The notes under the pieces are model-generated. The model was not told the origin of the DNA and searched no databases. It saw only the letters and a list, made by a program, of their open reading frames with translations. Shown here one piece after another: positions 36,401-51,400 of a DNA stretch of 64,000 nt (the first letter of the stretch is position 1; the number at the start of each line of letters is the position of its first letter). This DNA comes from Hypomyces perniciosus (Eukaryota; Ascomycota; Sordariomycetes; Hypocreales; Hypocreaceae), in NCBI GenBank assembly GCA_008477525.1, contig SPDT01000003.1, positions 3,472,001 through 3,536,000 on the forward strand. Direction: 5' to 3'. The translations under genes were made by a program, and so were the position numbers.

Positions 36401-39400
36401 CGTCGATTGCGAATTGAAGATCCCAATCGCTTGTAACAGACAACTCTCCAAGAACCATCTCTTCCCGAGTGAGAAGTTGCTGTACAACGTGCTCATACTG
36501 ATGAGCAAGGGCGAGAAGCTGATTTTCGACAAGAACTGCCGAGTCATACACAAAGGAGAGATGAACATTATCATTATACAGGATTGCTTGAGCCACCATG
36601 GGGTAGCTGAAATAGTTCTGCAGCTGTGCCTCGACTGAAGCATGCTCAGAATTATCAGGCAAGAGAATGGCATTGCTAGACGTGGCATCAGAATCCAACT
36701 GAGTAGCAGGCTGGATAATGAATAGGCTAGAGAACTCGCAAGCATCTTGAGCATCCGTGCTGACCTTAGAAATATTCTGCAGGCCAAATTGCTCATAAGC
36801 TATCATCTCAGATGCTTGCGTTTGCACTCCCTGTAAGAATTGGGCAATTGAATTATTGCTGTCTAGACGAACTCTGACAGGCACAGTAGCAATCGTAGGG
36901 CCAGCCATTCTTGTTAGACCTGTTACTGGTGCTTGGCGACCTGATGTTGTCATTCCGAAGCACACATCATCGTTATCACCATATCGTGCCAGAACAATGG
37001 CCCATGCAGCTCGAAGGACTGTAGCCATCGTGACGGAGGGGTTAGCAGAGCGAGGGAACTCGATCTTCTTTTCAAGGGAAAGCGAGCCACGTGATACTCC
37101 AGTTCGCGCAGCTGGGTCAGGGAACGTTGCTTTGTTGGCACCCGTAAGCTGCCTCTTCCAATAATCGATGACATCGGTATCGTCAAGTGTCGTCGTATAC
37201 TTGATGAAGCGGTTGTAAGGCTCTGGAGCTGTGACCTCGAGGCCTCTGTATGCACGTTGCAGGGTATCTAGAATGATGTTTGTAGCCCAACCATCAAAGA
37301 CAGAGTGATGTGCTATCCAGATGAAATAGACTGAGCCATTCCCCTCAATCAATGCGTAACGGCAGAGTCGTGAGCCGTAGTGCATCTCAATTGTGTGCAT
37401 AGCATCGGTAAAGTACTCCAGGTCAGATGCTAACTCCCAAGCAATGTCATTCTTCACAATAGCTTGGATTGACGAGCCACCGTGAAGGATGATTCTAGTT
37501 CTCAAGGTATTACATAATTCAATTGTTTGCTCCCATGCGAGCTTAAATCGGCCAGTGTCAACATGTTCAGGTAAACGGTAGACATGCTTGGCGATATAGG
37601 AACCGGGTTGTTTGTCTGCTAGAGCCATAAGACCCTCTTGGAGTGTTGTGCATGGGAATGCATCCTCGATCACCTGGTCGTTTGAGAGTCCACATTGCTT
37701 CGCGACCGACTGCTTGATCGCGTCAACTTCAGCACCAGGAAGCATACTGAAAGGTTGCACATTAAGAGATGTGACTTCCTCCATAGCAGTTGCCGACGTC
37801 GCCAGAGATGACAACTGAGAATCAGCGAAGATGGAAGCAACTGTAATCTTGATTCCATGCTGTTCAGCGAGAGCGACAAGATGAATAGCCGAGATGGAAT
37901 CACCGCCAATTTGCAGGAAGAGGTCATTCTTGCCAATCTCCTCGGGCTGGATCTTCAAGACCTCAGCCCAAAGGTCTCGCAATCTGAATTCCATCTGAGT
38001 TGTGGGCTCCATCCTGATTCTATGAGATAAAGAGAAGGCAGCAATCTCCTCCACTGAAAGACCAGTTGCGATCGCCAATAGCTTTCTGCGGTCCATCTTC
38101 ATTGATGTAATGAATGGCATACGGCCAAGAGGAAGAATCATGCCAGGCACCATGAAGGCCGGGAGTGATGCCTTCAGATGAGCTGAGATGGTGCTGAGAG
38201 TCGCATTCATCGTTTCGTCAAGAGTCAGGAGACCATCTGAGTCAGAAGTGGTGAAGCTGATAAATGCAACGAGAGATGCACCAGACTCGCGGTAAAGAAT
38301 GTCAACTGCAACATGCTCAATATCTGCAGTCGCCTGCTTGACATGGTACTCGATCTCTCCAAGCTCGATACGCTGACCACGAAGCTTGACTTGTGAATCC
38401 TTTCGTCCGAGATATTCCATCATACCTTCAGAGTTATATCTCACCAAATCTCCGGTCAAATAAAACCTAGACGGCCCACGGATATGAGAAGGGCTAAGGC
38501 AATCAATTGCCTCGACGAATGACTGGTGTGTTCGTTCTGCATCATTAAGGTAGCCACGAGCAAGAACGTTGCCCTGGATCGCGAGCTCTCCAACACAGCC
38601 GATAGGTGTTAGCTTGTGATGATTGCCAGGCTCAACAATCCAGCAGGCACTATTGAAGCCTTTTCCGATGGTTCTAGGGGAGTCATTGCTTGATCGGAAC
38701 GCATAAGTAGTGGCATAATTGCAAGCCTCAGCGGGTCCATAGCCATTAATTAGTCTCACACGTCCGCACCAGGTCTCAAGCATATCCCTAGAGGCGGGCT
38801 CGCCTCCTAAAATGAGGGTCTTAAGTGAGGGGACCTGGTCGGGCATAAAGGTTCGAACGAACGAAGGAGTCAACATGGCCGTGTTGATCTCAGCCCGGCT
38901 TATGAAACTAATAGCCTCCTGTAAACGCTCGGCTTCAGATGGCACACAGACAGTGCCACCAAAAGCCAAAGTTGTGAGGATCTCGCCCAGACTTCCGTCG
39001 AAGATGTAGTTAGAGAACTGGAACACCCTAGACGACGGATTCAACCCATAGAATTGACCATGGCCGATTGTGCTTGTGCAGAGAGAAGAGTGTTGCATAA
39101 CAACGCCCTTGGGTTTACCAGTAGACCCAGATGTGAATAGCACGTAAGCCGCATTGCTGGGAACAGGTTTGATTGGAACCCTCAGGGTCTCGGAAGAAGT
39201 AGCTGAAACACCGGACATAAAGGAGGCAGAAAGCTCCAAAACTTGCCCTGTTATGTTCTCGCAGTTTGTTGCGGACGACGGCGAGACAATCATGACATTG
39301 GCGTTGACTTCCTTCACTAACGATTCCATGCGGTCGCGTGGGTGGCTGGGATCGAGTGGCATAAATGCGCCTCCAGCCTTGAGGATACCAAGCATAGCGA

Positions 39401-42400
39401 CAATCGTCCACATCGACTTCTCAAAGCAGAACGGAACAATAGACTCGCATTGTACGCCAAGCTCATGTAAACGATTAGCCAGGACAGTAGACAAGCGATC
39501 TAGAGTCTCATAGGTCATCGAACCCTCAGACGAGTAAATAGCCTCGTGAGTCGGATCACGGGAAACATGAGCGAAAATGAGATCGTGAATGCAAGAGTCT
39601 ACAAATCCCATGTCTTGAGGGTTGAAGTCAATCGCTTTCTGCAGGTCCCATTCTCCAGCAATTGATATATCACCAAGGATGGTCTTGTCTTGCAGCGACA
39701 AGAGCTGTTGTACGACGTTATCAAAATGGTTCGAAAGTGCTTGCAGTCTGTTCTCGGGGATAATGTTGGAATCATAGATGAGCATCAAGTTGACTTCATC
39801 ATCCAGCAGATGGCACTGGACAACAAGAGGATAACTGAAGTAATTGTCGAGCACTTCTTCCATAGTCGTGTGTTCAGGGCCTGCAGGGGTAAGGACGGAG
39901 TCATCATGGCTTGTACCTGAAGCGAGGTGCTGGATGGGTTGAATAGTCAATAAACTAGTAAAATCGCATGCCTCTTTAGCATCTGAGCTCAATTTGGAGA
40001 TATTCTGTAAACCAAATTGCTCATATGCCACGATCTCTGATGATTGTGCCTGAATATCCTGAAGGAAGGTCTTAATAGATTTGTCCTTGTCGAGACGAAC
40101 CCTCACAGGAATAGTAGCAATAGCCGGGCCAGGCATCGATTCGAGACCAACAACAGGTGCGTTACGGCCAGATACCGTTACACCGAAACAGATGTCATCA
40201 GAATCGCTATATCGTGCAAGTAAAATAGCCCAGGCAGCGCGAAGAAGTGTCGCCTTGGTAATTGAGGTATTAGATGACTGAGAATAGCGAATGGTCTTAT
40301 ACATGACAGCTGTAGCCGCTGGCTTAGACGATGTGGAATCCCGTGATGGGAACGAAGCTGGCTTGGCCTCATCAAGTTCCTTTTGCCAAAAGCTCGCCGC
40401 ATCATCGTGATTAAGATCCATGACATACTTGACAAATCCTGAATATGGCCACAGAGTAGGAATAGCCAGGTTTTGATAGACAGAATTCAATGTGCCCATG
40501 ATCAATGGAAAACTCCAGCCGTCAAATACTGAGTGATGGATGCTTAGAGAGAAGAATGTCTGCCCAGCAGCCTTGTCGTCAATCAAAGCATAGCGGCAAA
40601 GACGCGAACCATAAGACATCTCAAAGGCATGTGTTGCTGATTGATAAGACTGCAAGTCCATGCCGTCGGTGTCATCCCACGAAATATCGTCCTTGATGAT
40701 AGCTTGGATACAGATGCTATCAATGAGAACAATTCTCGTGCGGAGATTGCCACAAATTTCGACAGTGCGCTCCCAGGCAGTCTTAAAGTGGCCGGCATCA
40801 ACATGAGGAGGTAGTCCGAAAAGATACTTGGCGATATAGGACCCAGGCTGCTTGACTGACAGGACGATGAGGCCTTCTTGTAGCTTTGTGCAAGGGAACG
40901 CATCCTCAACCATAACATCCAACAAGCCATGTTGGTCCCGAAGGATACCGTCAACTGATCGCTTGTGACGAGGATCTAGCAGGCTGAAGGGTTCAATCTC
41001 GCTCGGTCCATTCTCCACGCCAGTATCGGTAGCCTTTGCAGCTACACTCAAGAGTCGTGGGTCATCGAAGACATTGTTAACAGTAAGTGCGATGCCTATA
41101 TCTCTTGCACATGACACAAGACGAATAGCTGCAATAGAATCGCCACCAATTTGCAAGAAGCTGTCATCACGACCAATCGATTCCAGAGGGATGTTCAGGA
41201 GATCTGACCAGAGTTTCTGGAGACGCGTTTCCATAGCGGTTTCAGGAGCGCGCTTCTTGCTGCCGAGCAGAGAATATTGACCAATTTCAGCCTGGCTCAG
41301 AGAAACAGTGCGGCGGCGCAGCTCATTCCTATCAAGCTTCGTCGACGTAATAGACGGCATATACTGGCAAGGAATAAAGACTGTAGGAATCATATATCTC
41401 GGTAGTGCTATGTTCAATTGACCAACTGCGGCAGTCAACTTGCTCTGTAATTCTTCGTCTATCGGCATGAACAGCCCAGTATCGCTGGAATCGCGAGTTC
41501 CTGAAGCCCGAGTCTCATCACTAAAGCAGAAGTAAGCGATAAGGTTGGAACTAGTCTCAGACTTGAGCAGATCGACAGCAACTTGGCGAGAACCTGCCAG
41601 AGCAATAAGGAGGTGGTGTTCAACCTCGCTTAACTCGACACGAAGACCTCGAATCTTGATCTGGGTGTCCTTTCGGCTAGAAAACTCAATCGTGCCATCG
41701 GTATTATAAGAACACAAATCACCAGACTTATAAAAGCGGTTCCAGTACTGAGACTCGCGGTACGGGGCCCAATCAGGAAGATTAGCGAGAGTGGTTGTAG
41801 CCGTTCTCTCAGGATCAGCGAGGTATTCGCGCAATACAGTAGGTCCTTGTATGACAACCTCGCCGATGGTGCCCGTTGGTGCGAGTCGGTGGGGGTTCTC
41901 TGGATCAACAATCCAGCAGAAACCACCCACAGGCTTACCAACAGTAAGAGGCGATTCATCAGCCGCCCTCCATTCATGCAATGTGCTGAACACACAAGTC
42001 TCGGCAGGTCCCCATCCATTGATAAGACGCAGTTTACCGAACCAAGACTCAAAAACATCGCGAGGTACGGCTTCACCAGCTAGCAATAGGAGCTCGAGAC
42101 TTGGGACTTCGGTTGGGTTGATGGTGCGTGCGAAAGATGGTGTAAGGAAGGCCCAGTTAACATTCATATCCCGGATAAATCCAACCAGGTTATTCATTCT
42201 TGTGCTTTCAGATGGAACACAAACGCATGCACCTGAAATCAGGGGCGCGACGATTTCACCAATAGAAAGGTCAAAAACGAAGGCAGCAAACTGCAGTATC
42301 CTGATCTCTGGTGTTAACCCAAGTCTCTTTGCAATTGCGGTTTGACTGGTGCAGACAGAGCCGTGTTCCATGACCAGACCCTTAGGGGTTCCTGTACTGC

Positions 42401-45400
42401 CGGATGTAAAAAGGACATAAGCAGCGTTTCGCGATGACACCTTGATCGGGCCTTCCAGACTGGAATCCATCTTCTGCAATTCCTGGTCCAGAGCTGGCGA
42501 TATCTCAACAACATTATTGACAAGATCGACACAAGTCTTGACATGGGTCGGTGATGTTAAAGCTACCTTGGCCCGCGTCTGCTTAACAATCTGCTGGTGA
42601 CGTTGAGTTGGGTGCGATGGGTCAAGCGGAACCCAAGCAGCGCCAGCTTTATTAATTGCAATAATGGCAACGAAAAACCAAGCCGATTTCTCGAAACAAA
42701 CGTGGACAAACTCATGTTGTGAGACGTCATAGGCCTTAATCAGGTAAGCAGCAAGTCTGTTAGCAGCGTTATTAAGTTGGCTGTATGAGAATTCAGCGTC
42801 CCAACCACGGATAGCTGGCCCATCAGGTCGGATCTGAGCTTGGTATTCAACCAGGTCGTGAATGCAACGATCTACAATCTCGGGCTTCTCATTGTTGAAT
42901 TGAATAGACTGTTGGAGATCCCAGTCACTTGCAATTGAAATCGAACCAATGGAGATATCCTTGGGTTCAACAAGACAATGCATGACATGCTCGAAGTGGT
43001 ATGACAGAGCCTCTAGTTTGGATTTCGAAAGAACATTGGCGTTGTAGATGAGAACCAGGTTAATGCAATTATCAACAAGATGGCCCTGTAGAACTAGAGG
43101 ATAGCTGAAGTAGTTCTGGAGTGTCTCTTCATCAACCGTCTTCTGGTGACGGGCCGAGAAAAGCATACCTCCCTCCTGCTTACGGCCATATGCCAAATGC
43201 TGAATTGGTTGGATGACCATCAAGCTTGAAAAGTCACATGCGTCCTTTGCTTCGGCACTGACCTTGGAAATATTCTGAAGGCCAAATTGCTCATGAGCGA
43301 TCATCTCAGAAGCCTGATTCTGAACTTCCTGCAAGAACTTGGAAACAGGCTGGTCTCGGTCTAATTTGATGCGTACAGGAATAGTAGCGACCACGGGACC
43401 AGGCATTTCAGTCAATCCCCGAACTGGAGCTTGACGCCCTGAGATGGTAGCTCCGAAGGTAACATCTTCACTGTCGCAGTATTGAGCAAGAATCAAGGCC
43501 CAGGCCGCCCGAAGCAAGGTTGCCTTTGTGATGTGGGTGTTCGTCATGGCAGGCAAAGTAATCTTCTTCTCGAGATAACGGGTCATGGCAGGCTCGCCAG
43601 TGGGGCCAATAGGCGGGAAAGTGCAACGCCTGGCATCTTGAAGCTCTTCGATCCAGTAATTGCGAGTGGACTCTTCATCCAAAGTCATGGTGTAGTGGAT
43701 GAAGCGAGAATATGGCTGCAGAGCGGCCATTTCAATATCAAAGTAGATGCTGTGCACGGTGTTCATGACGATACGTGTTGTCCAGCCATCGAACACGGCA
43801 TGGTGAATTGACCAGATAAAGTGAGATCTGTTAGTTTCATCAACATGGACAGCATATCGGTTGAGCGACGAGCCATATGTCATCCCCACGCTATAAACAG
43901 CATCAAGTGCAGCCTCAAGGTCCATACCATCGCAAACATGCCAGCAAATATCGTCCTTGATTGATAGCTGGATAGAAAGGTCTCCGATAGAAACGATCCT
44001 AGTGCGCAAGTTGGCACAAAGCTGGATAGTGCGTTCCCAAGCAGCCTTGAAGCGAGAAATGTCGACATCCTCCGGTAGCCTGTATGTATACTTGGCAATA
44101 TATGAACCTGGTTGCTTGACTGACAGGGCCATCAGGCCTTCCTGGAGCTTCGAGCAGGGATAGGCATCTTCAATCACCTGCTCATTGGACAGGGCACACA
44201 GCTGTCGCACATCGGAGTCGAGTGCCAGGTCGCGAGCTGATTTGGGCAGTAGACTGAATGGGAGAATATCTGAAGCTTCTTGGTCGTCTTGGTCCTCAAT
44301 GGTAGAAGCTTTGGCGGCGACAGACAGAAGTCTGGGGTCGTCGAATATGTCCTTAACATTCACTGAGATGCCGGAGTCGCGAGCTGCACTGACCAAGTGG
44401 ATGGCCGTAATTGAATCGCCACCAAGGCCGAGGAAGCTATCGTCACGACCGATTGAGTCAATGGAAATGTTAAGGATGTCGGCCCAGATCTTCTGTAGTG
44501 ACTGTTCCATTGGTGTCTCAGGTGCCCGCTTGTCTCCGCCAACCAGAGAATATTCGTTTAGCTCTGTCTGACCGAGCATAGCTGTGCGTCGGCGCAATTC
44601 ATTTCTATCCAACTTTGTGGATGTAATAGAGGGCATATATAAACATGGGATGAACAGTGTAGGGATCATATAACGAGGCAGAGCAACACCCAGATCGCCA
44701 ACCATAGCTGTTAGTTGGCTGCGCAGTTCGCTTCCAATGGGGAGGAATGGACTTGTTGCAGCGGAGTCCCGGCTATTTGTGGTTCTGGTCTCATCGCTGA
44801 AGCATAGATAGGCGACAAGATGCGATCCAGTATCAGACTTGTGGACGTCAACCGCAATTTGGCGGACACCACCATATAGGGTGACTTGGATATGATGTTC
44901 GACTTCGCCCAGTTCAACGCGGAGACCACGAATCTTGACTTGAGTGTCTTTACGGCTAGAGAATTCGATTTCTCCGTTAGTATTGTAAAAGCAGAGATCG
45001 CCCGACTTATAGAATCGGTTCCAATGCTGCGAGTTGCGACGAGGCGCCCATTCAGGCAGCTCATATACAGTGGACACCTTGGTCCTCTCAGGATCCGCAA
45101 GATATTCGCGTAGCAGAGTCGGCCCTTGGATAACGACCTCTCCGAGTGTTCCAACTGGTGCTAGGCGCTGCGGGTTTTCAGGGTCAACGATCCAACAGAA
45201 ACCTCCAACTGGCTTGCCTACACTAAGAGGTGACTGGTCGGCTGAAGTCCACTCTTGCAGTGTGCTGAACACACATGTTTCAGCAGGGCCCCAACCGTTG
45301 ATCAAACGAACCTTGCCAAACCAGGTCTCAAACACATCACGAGGAACAGCTTCACCTGCGAGTAACAGCAGGTCCAAACTAGGCACGTCCTCTGGCTTAA

Positions 45401-48400
45401 TGGTGCGTACAAACGAGGGGGTCAGATAAGCCCAGTTGACGTTGGCGTCTCGGACGAACTCCTTGAGGTTATTCATACGCTGCTGTTCTGAAGGTATACA
45501 GAGGCAAGCACCATGAATTAAAGGACCAATAATCTCGCCGATAGAAAGATCGAAAACGAAGGCGGCAAACTGGAGCATCCTGACCTCTGATGTAAGACCT
45601 AATCTCTTGCCAATTGCGACCTGACTTGTGCAAACAGATCCATGCTGCATAACAAGACCCTTAGGAGTGCCTGTGCTACCGGAGGTGAAAAGCACATATG
45701 CTGCATTCTGCGGCGTTACGGCAACAGCCGGGGCCTGCTGACCAGATTGTGTCTCAGCCAGGTGCTCATCTAGAGCCTGACTTACTTCAACCACATTGTC
45801 TACCAAACCGGTGCAGATCTCTCGGTTAGAAGGAGAAACAAGTGCGAGTCTCGACTTAGTCTGTGAGATAACTTGTTGATGACGTTGAGATGGGTGAGAT
45901 GGATCTAATGGAGCCCATGCAGCACCGATTTTGTTGATTGCCAAGATGGCAACAAAGAACCAAGCAGACTTTTCGAAACAAACGTGGATAATTTCGTCAG
46001 ATTGTATCTTGAAGCCATCCATAATATGGTTAGCCAATCTGTTAGCAGCGCTATTGAGCTCGGCATATGTGAGATTAGCATCCCAGGCACAAATAGCCGG
46101 AGCGTCAGGTCGACTTCGAGCTTGATGCTCAACCATGTCATGGATACATGAGTCCATAATTTCAGGCTCCTCGCTATTTGACAGCAATGATTTCTGTAGA
46201 TCCCATTCACTTGCAACCGAAATGGCGCTAAGCTGAACATCATTGAGCTTTGCCAAGGAGTGCATAACGTGTTCGAAGTGGTGGGATAGAGCTTCCAGTC
46301 TGGATTTGGGGAGAATGTGGGCATCGTAAATAAGAACAAGGTTGATATAGTCATCGTGGATATGACCCTGGAGGACCAAAGGATACGTGAAATAGTTTTG
46401 AACAGCTTCTTCGTCAATAGAACCCTCTGACTGAGCTGAAACTAAGAGTGGTTTGCCACCACCCCCAACAGCGGCGAGGTGCTGGATTGGCTGGATAACC
46501 ATCAAACTCGAGAAGTCACAAGCATCCTTAGCATCGGCACCCAGCTTGGCGATGTTCTGAAGACCAAATTGTTCGTGCGCAATCATTTCAGACGACTGGT
46601 TCTGCACACTTTGCAGGAAGCTCGAGACGAATTGCTGTTGATCAAGCTTTACACGAACAGGGACCGTGGCGACCACTGGTCCAGGCATTTCTGTGAGGCC
46701 CCGAACCGGTGCTTGACGGCCAGAAATAGTCGCACCGAAACATACGTCGTCGCTTTCCGAATACCTTGCTAAGACAATCGCCCAGGTAGCGCGAAGCAAT
46801 GTTGCCTTTGTAATTTGGACATTCGGTAAAGCTGGCACGGTGATTTTCTTCTCCAAGTAACGAGTCAAAGATGCCTTCGAGCGCGATGACTCGTTAGTCG
46901 GGGGAAATGTGCATCGCTTGGCATTCTGAAGTTGTGAGATCCACCAATTGCCGGTTGTCTCCTTGTCGAGACCCATGGTATACTTGATGAAGTGGGAATA
47001 AGGACTCAGAGGGATGACATCCGATCCCTGATATACACTTTGTAAAGTGCTCATGATCAGTCGCGTCGTCCAGCCATCGAAAACCGCATGATGGATGGCC
47101 CAGATAAAGTAGTATCTGTTCTTATCATCTGCCTTAAGTGCATAGCGGCAAAGTGCTGAGCCATATGTCATCTGAACGGCGTGGACTGACTGGATAGCTG
47201 ACTCCAAGTTGACATTATCGTATTCATCCCAAGAAATATCATCTTGAAGCAGCACTTGAACCGAGAAGCCCTTGACAGAGACAATTCTCGTGCGCAGGTT
47301 TGCGCAAAGTTGAACTGTACGCTCCCAAGCGGAGGTAAAGCGGGCAATATCCACATACTCGGGCAATTGATAGACATATTTGGCGATGTACGATCCAGGC
47401 TGCTTCACAGACAAGGCCATAAGGCCCTCTTGAAGCTTGGAGCATGGATACGCATCTTCAATAACTTGACCAGATAATCCGCACTGATTTCGTACATCAG
47501 GAGCAAGAGTTAGGTCGCAAATAGGCTCCTGTAAGAGACTAAATGGGTCGATATTAATTGACTGATCATTATCTGACTCAACCAAGGATGCCTTTCCAGC
47601 CACAGAAGACAATCTTGGGTCACCAAATATGTTCTTGACGGTTATAAAAATACCGGCATCGCGTGCCGCGCTAACCATATGAATGGCTGTGATTGAATCA
47701 CCGCCCAAGCCAAGAAAGCTATCATCGCGACCAATGGACTCTAGGGAGAGATCAAGGATCTCAGCCCAGACCTTTTGTAGCAAAAACTCCATTGGTGTCT
47801 CTGGTACACGTTTGTTGCTGCTCTGGAGCGAATACTGAGCAAGCTCGGCCTGAGTCAACTGAGTAGTGCAACGACGTAGTGCGTTACGATCCAGCTTCGT
47901 TGATGTGATCGAGGGCATATATGCGCATGGGATGAAGAGAGTTGGTATCATATAGCGCGGAAGTGTAGTATTCAACTGACCAACCAAAGCAGTAAGCTGG
48001 CTCTGAAGTCCATCAGTGATCGGAAGGAACAAATCACTTTCAGACTCGCTGCTGAAGCTAGTATTGCGTGTTTCTTCAGCAAAGCAGAAATACGCCACCA
48101 GAGTAGAGCCGCTTTCTCCCTTGAAAACATCGACAGCAATTTGACGGACTCCGCTGAGAGACGCCTGAACATGATGTTCAACTTCACCAAGCTCGACCCG
48201 AAGGCCACGAATCTTGACTTGGGTATCCTTGCGACTTGCAAACTCGATCGTTCCATCCGCGTTATAGAAGCACAGATCACCAGATTTGTAGAATCTACTC
48301 CAGTAAGATACATCGCGGTGAGGAGCCCAGTCAGGCAGCTTAGTTACCATAGAAGCTGCCGTGCGACCTGGGTCAGCTAGGTACTCACGGAGTAAAGTTG

Positions 48401-51400
48401 GACCCTGAATGACGACTTCACCCAGTGTGCCGGTGGGAGCGAGTTTCTGGGGGTCATTTGGGTTGACGATCCAACAGAAACCGCCAACAGGGCGACCAAC
48501 AGTAAGAGGAGACTCATCCTGTGATTCCCACTCGTGTAAAGTGCTAAAGCAGCAGGTCTCAGCAGGACCCCAGCCGTTGATAAGGCGGACCTTTCCAAAC
48601 CAAGTCTCGAAAACGTCGCGAGGAACAGCTTCGCCGGCAAGGAGAAGCAATTCCAGACTAGGGATGTCTTCAGGCTTAAGAGTTCGAGCAAACGAGGGGG
48701 TCAAGTACGCCCAATTAATGTCCATATCGCGAATGAATTCCGTAAGGCCATTCATCCTGGTGTGTTCTGACGGGACACAGAGGCAAGCGCCCATAATCAA
48801 TGGACCAACGATCTCACCGATAGAAAGATCGAACACGAAAGCTGCGAATTGCAACATTCTAATGTCAGGTGTAAGGCCTAGTCGCTTACTGATATCAACC
48901 TGGCTGGTACAAACAGAACCATGTTCCATAACTAGGCCCTTAGGAGTACCAGTACTACCGGATGTAAATAGGATATAAGCTGCGTGACGAGGAGAGACTT
49001 GAATGGCTGGGCCTTGAAGACCCGACTGTGTCCGGGCTAGCTGCTTATCCAAGACTGAGCTAACTTCAAGAACTTTGCTAATGACCTTTTCACAGAGAGT
49101 GATGTTGGATGAGGAGGCCAAGGCTAGCTTGGCATGAGTTTGTGACACCACCTGTTGGTAACGCTGAGTAGGATGCGAGGGATCTAAGGGAGCCCAAGCC
49201 GCGCCAGCTTTGTTGATAGCAAGAATAGCGACAAAGAACCAAGCCGACTTATCGAAGCAGACATGGACAATGTCATGTTCTTTGACCCCAAAGTTGTTCA
49301 CAATGTGGTGGGCTAGTCTGTTCGCTGCGCTATTGAGCTCGGCATAGGTCAGGTTAGCGTCCCAAGCTTGGATTGCCAATGAATTGGGCCGAATATGAGC
49401 CTGACTCTCAACCATTTCGTGGAAACAAGAGTCGATAATCTCAGGTATATGGCTGTTTTGACGAAGAGCGTGGTCCAAGTCCCAGGAGCTTGCAATAGAA
49501 ACACTTCCAAGCGCAATATCCCCCTCAGCCACCAGCTGTTGCATCACATTTTCGAACTGGTAAGATAGTGCAAGCAACTGGGACTCAGGAACAATATTGG
49601 CATCATAGATTAGAACCAAGTTAATAAAGTCTTCGTGTAGGTGCCCCTGGATAACAAGGGGGTAGGTGAAGTAGTCTTCGACATTATCCACACTAACTGA
49701 AGTAAGAAGAGAATCATCATCGCCTGTATCTAGCAGCTGCTGCAAAGGCTGTATCACCAGTAAGCTAGTGAAGTCACAGGCATCTCTGATCTCAGGGCCA
49801 AGTTTAGAAATATTCTGCAGACCGAATTGTTCGTAGGTGACCATTCCTAATGCCTGGTTCTGCACATCCTGAAGGAACTTGGAAACAGAGGTCTGTTTAT
49901 CAAGACGGATACGAATAGGAACAGTTGCGACCACTGGGCCCACCATTTCCATGAGGCCAGGAACAGGAGCCTGGCGGCCAGAGATAGTCGTACCAAAGCA
50001 GACATCATCAGTATCACAGTACTGCGCAAGCACAATTGCCCAGGCCGCACGCAGGATAGACGCCTTGGTGATAGAAGATTTCTTGGTCTGAGGGAGATTG
50101 ATGGCCTTCTCAAAGATACGAGTATTCCGAGAGCTGTCATTTGCCGGAACACTTGGCGGGAAAATAGCTCGCTTTGCATCATGTAACTGAGTGCTCCAGT
50201 ATGCCTTGGCTGCATCGATATCAAGTGAAAGTACATAATTGATAAATCGAGAGTAGGGAGCAATGCTAGTAACCTCCGTGCCTTGGTAGCTGTTGACCAG
50301 GGTGCTGAGAACAAGACGCGTAGACCAACCATCAAAGACAGCATGATGAATTGTCCAAACGAAATGGATTTCGCCATCTTCTTGCTTGATAAGCGCATAT
50401 CGACAAAGTCGCGAGCCATAGGCCATTGTGATAGTGCGGGTTGACTTCATGTACGACTGGAAGTCCATACCAACAGCAGAGTCCCACACTACATCATTCT
50501 TGACAATGACCTGAATGGAGGCGTCGCCAGCATTCAAAATCCTGGTTCGAAGATTGGTGCAGATTTCTACTGTGCGCTCCCATGCGGCCTTGAAACGAAC
50601 AATGTCAAGAGTCTTTGAGAGACGGTAGGCATTTCTCGCAATATAGGATCCAGGTTGTTTGACGGCAAGAGCCATTAGGCCTTCTTGAAGCTTGCTGCAG
50701 GGATAAGCATCCTCGATCGCATCCGTGTCGGATAGATCGCACTGAGCCACGACTTCACGCAAAGTACACTTTGGTTTGTCAAGCAAAGAGAATGACTCGG
50801 CCTCAAAACTCGGCGCAAGTTCACCAATGTCAGCTGAAGCTGCCATAGATGACAGCCGTGAATCAGCAAAAATTCCAGCCACGCTCAAACTGATTCCGGA
50901 TTGTTGGGCAAGTGTTACAAGATGGATGGCGGTAATGGAATCGCCACCAATCTGGAGAAAGCTGTCGTTCTTCCCAATCTCTTCCGGATTGACCTTGAGG
51001 ACCTGGGCCCAAAGAGCCTGTAGTCTAAGTTCCATCGCAGTGGATGCTGCGGCGTAATCCCTCATGATCAAAGAGAAAGCTGCAAGATCATCTAGAGATA
51101 GATTGGCTGCAGTATCGACCAGCTTCTTCCTATCAAGCTTCATGGATGTAATAAAAGGCATATTCCTAAGTGGCAGGATAATGCTAGGAACCATGAAGCC
51201 TGGAAGCACTGACTTGAGATAATCCATAAGAGACATAAGGGTTGATCTCAATTCATCATCAAGTGGGATGATATTGTTGGAGTCACTGCCTTGCATACCC
51301 TTGAACGACACGAATGCAATGAGCAAGTCGCCAGTCTCGCGGCGAGACACATCAACAGCTACGTGCTCAATGTTTGGCAGCGAGCTCTTGATATGGTATT

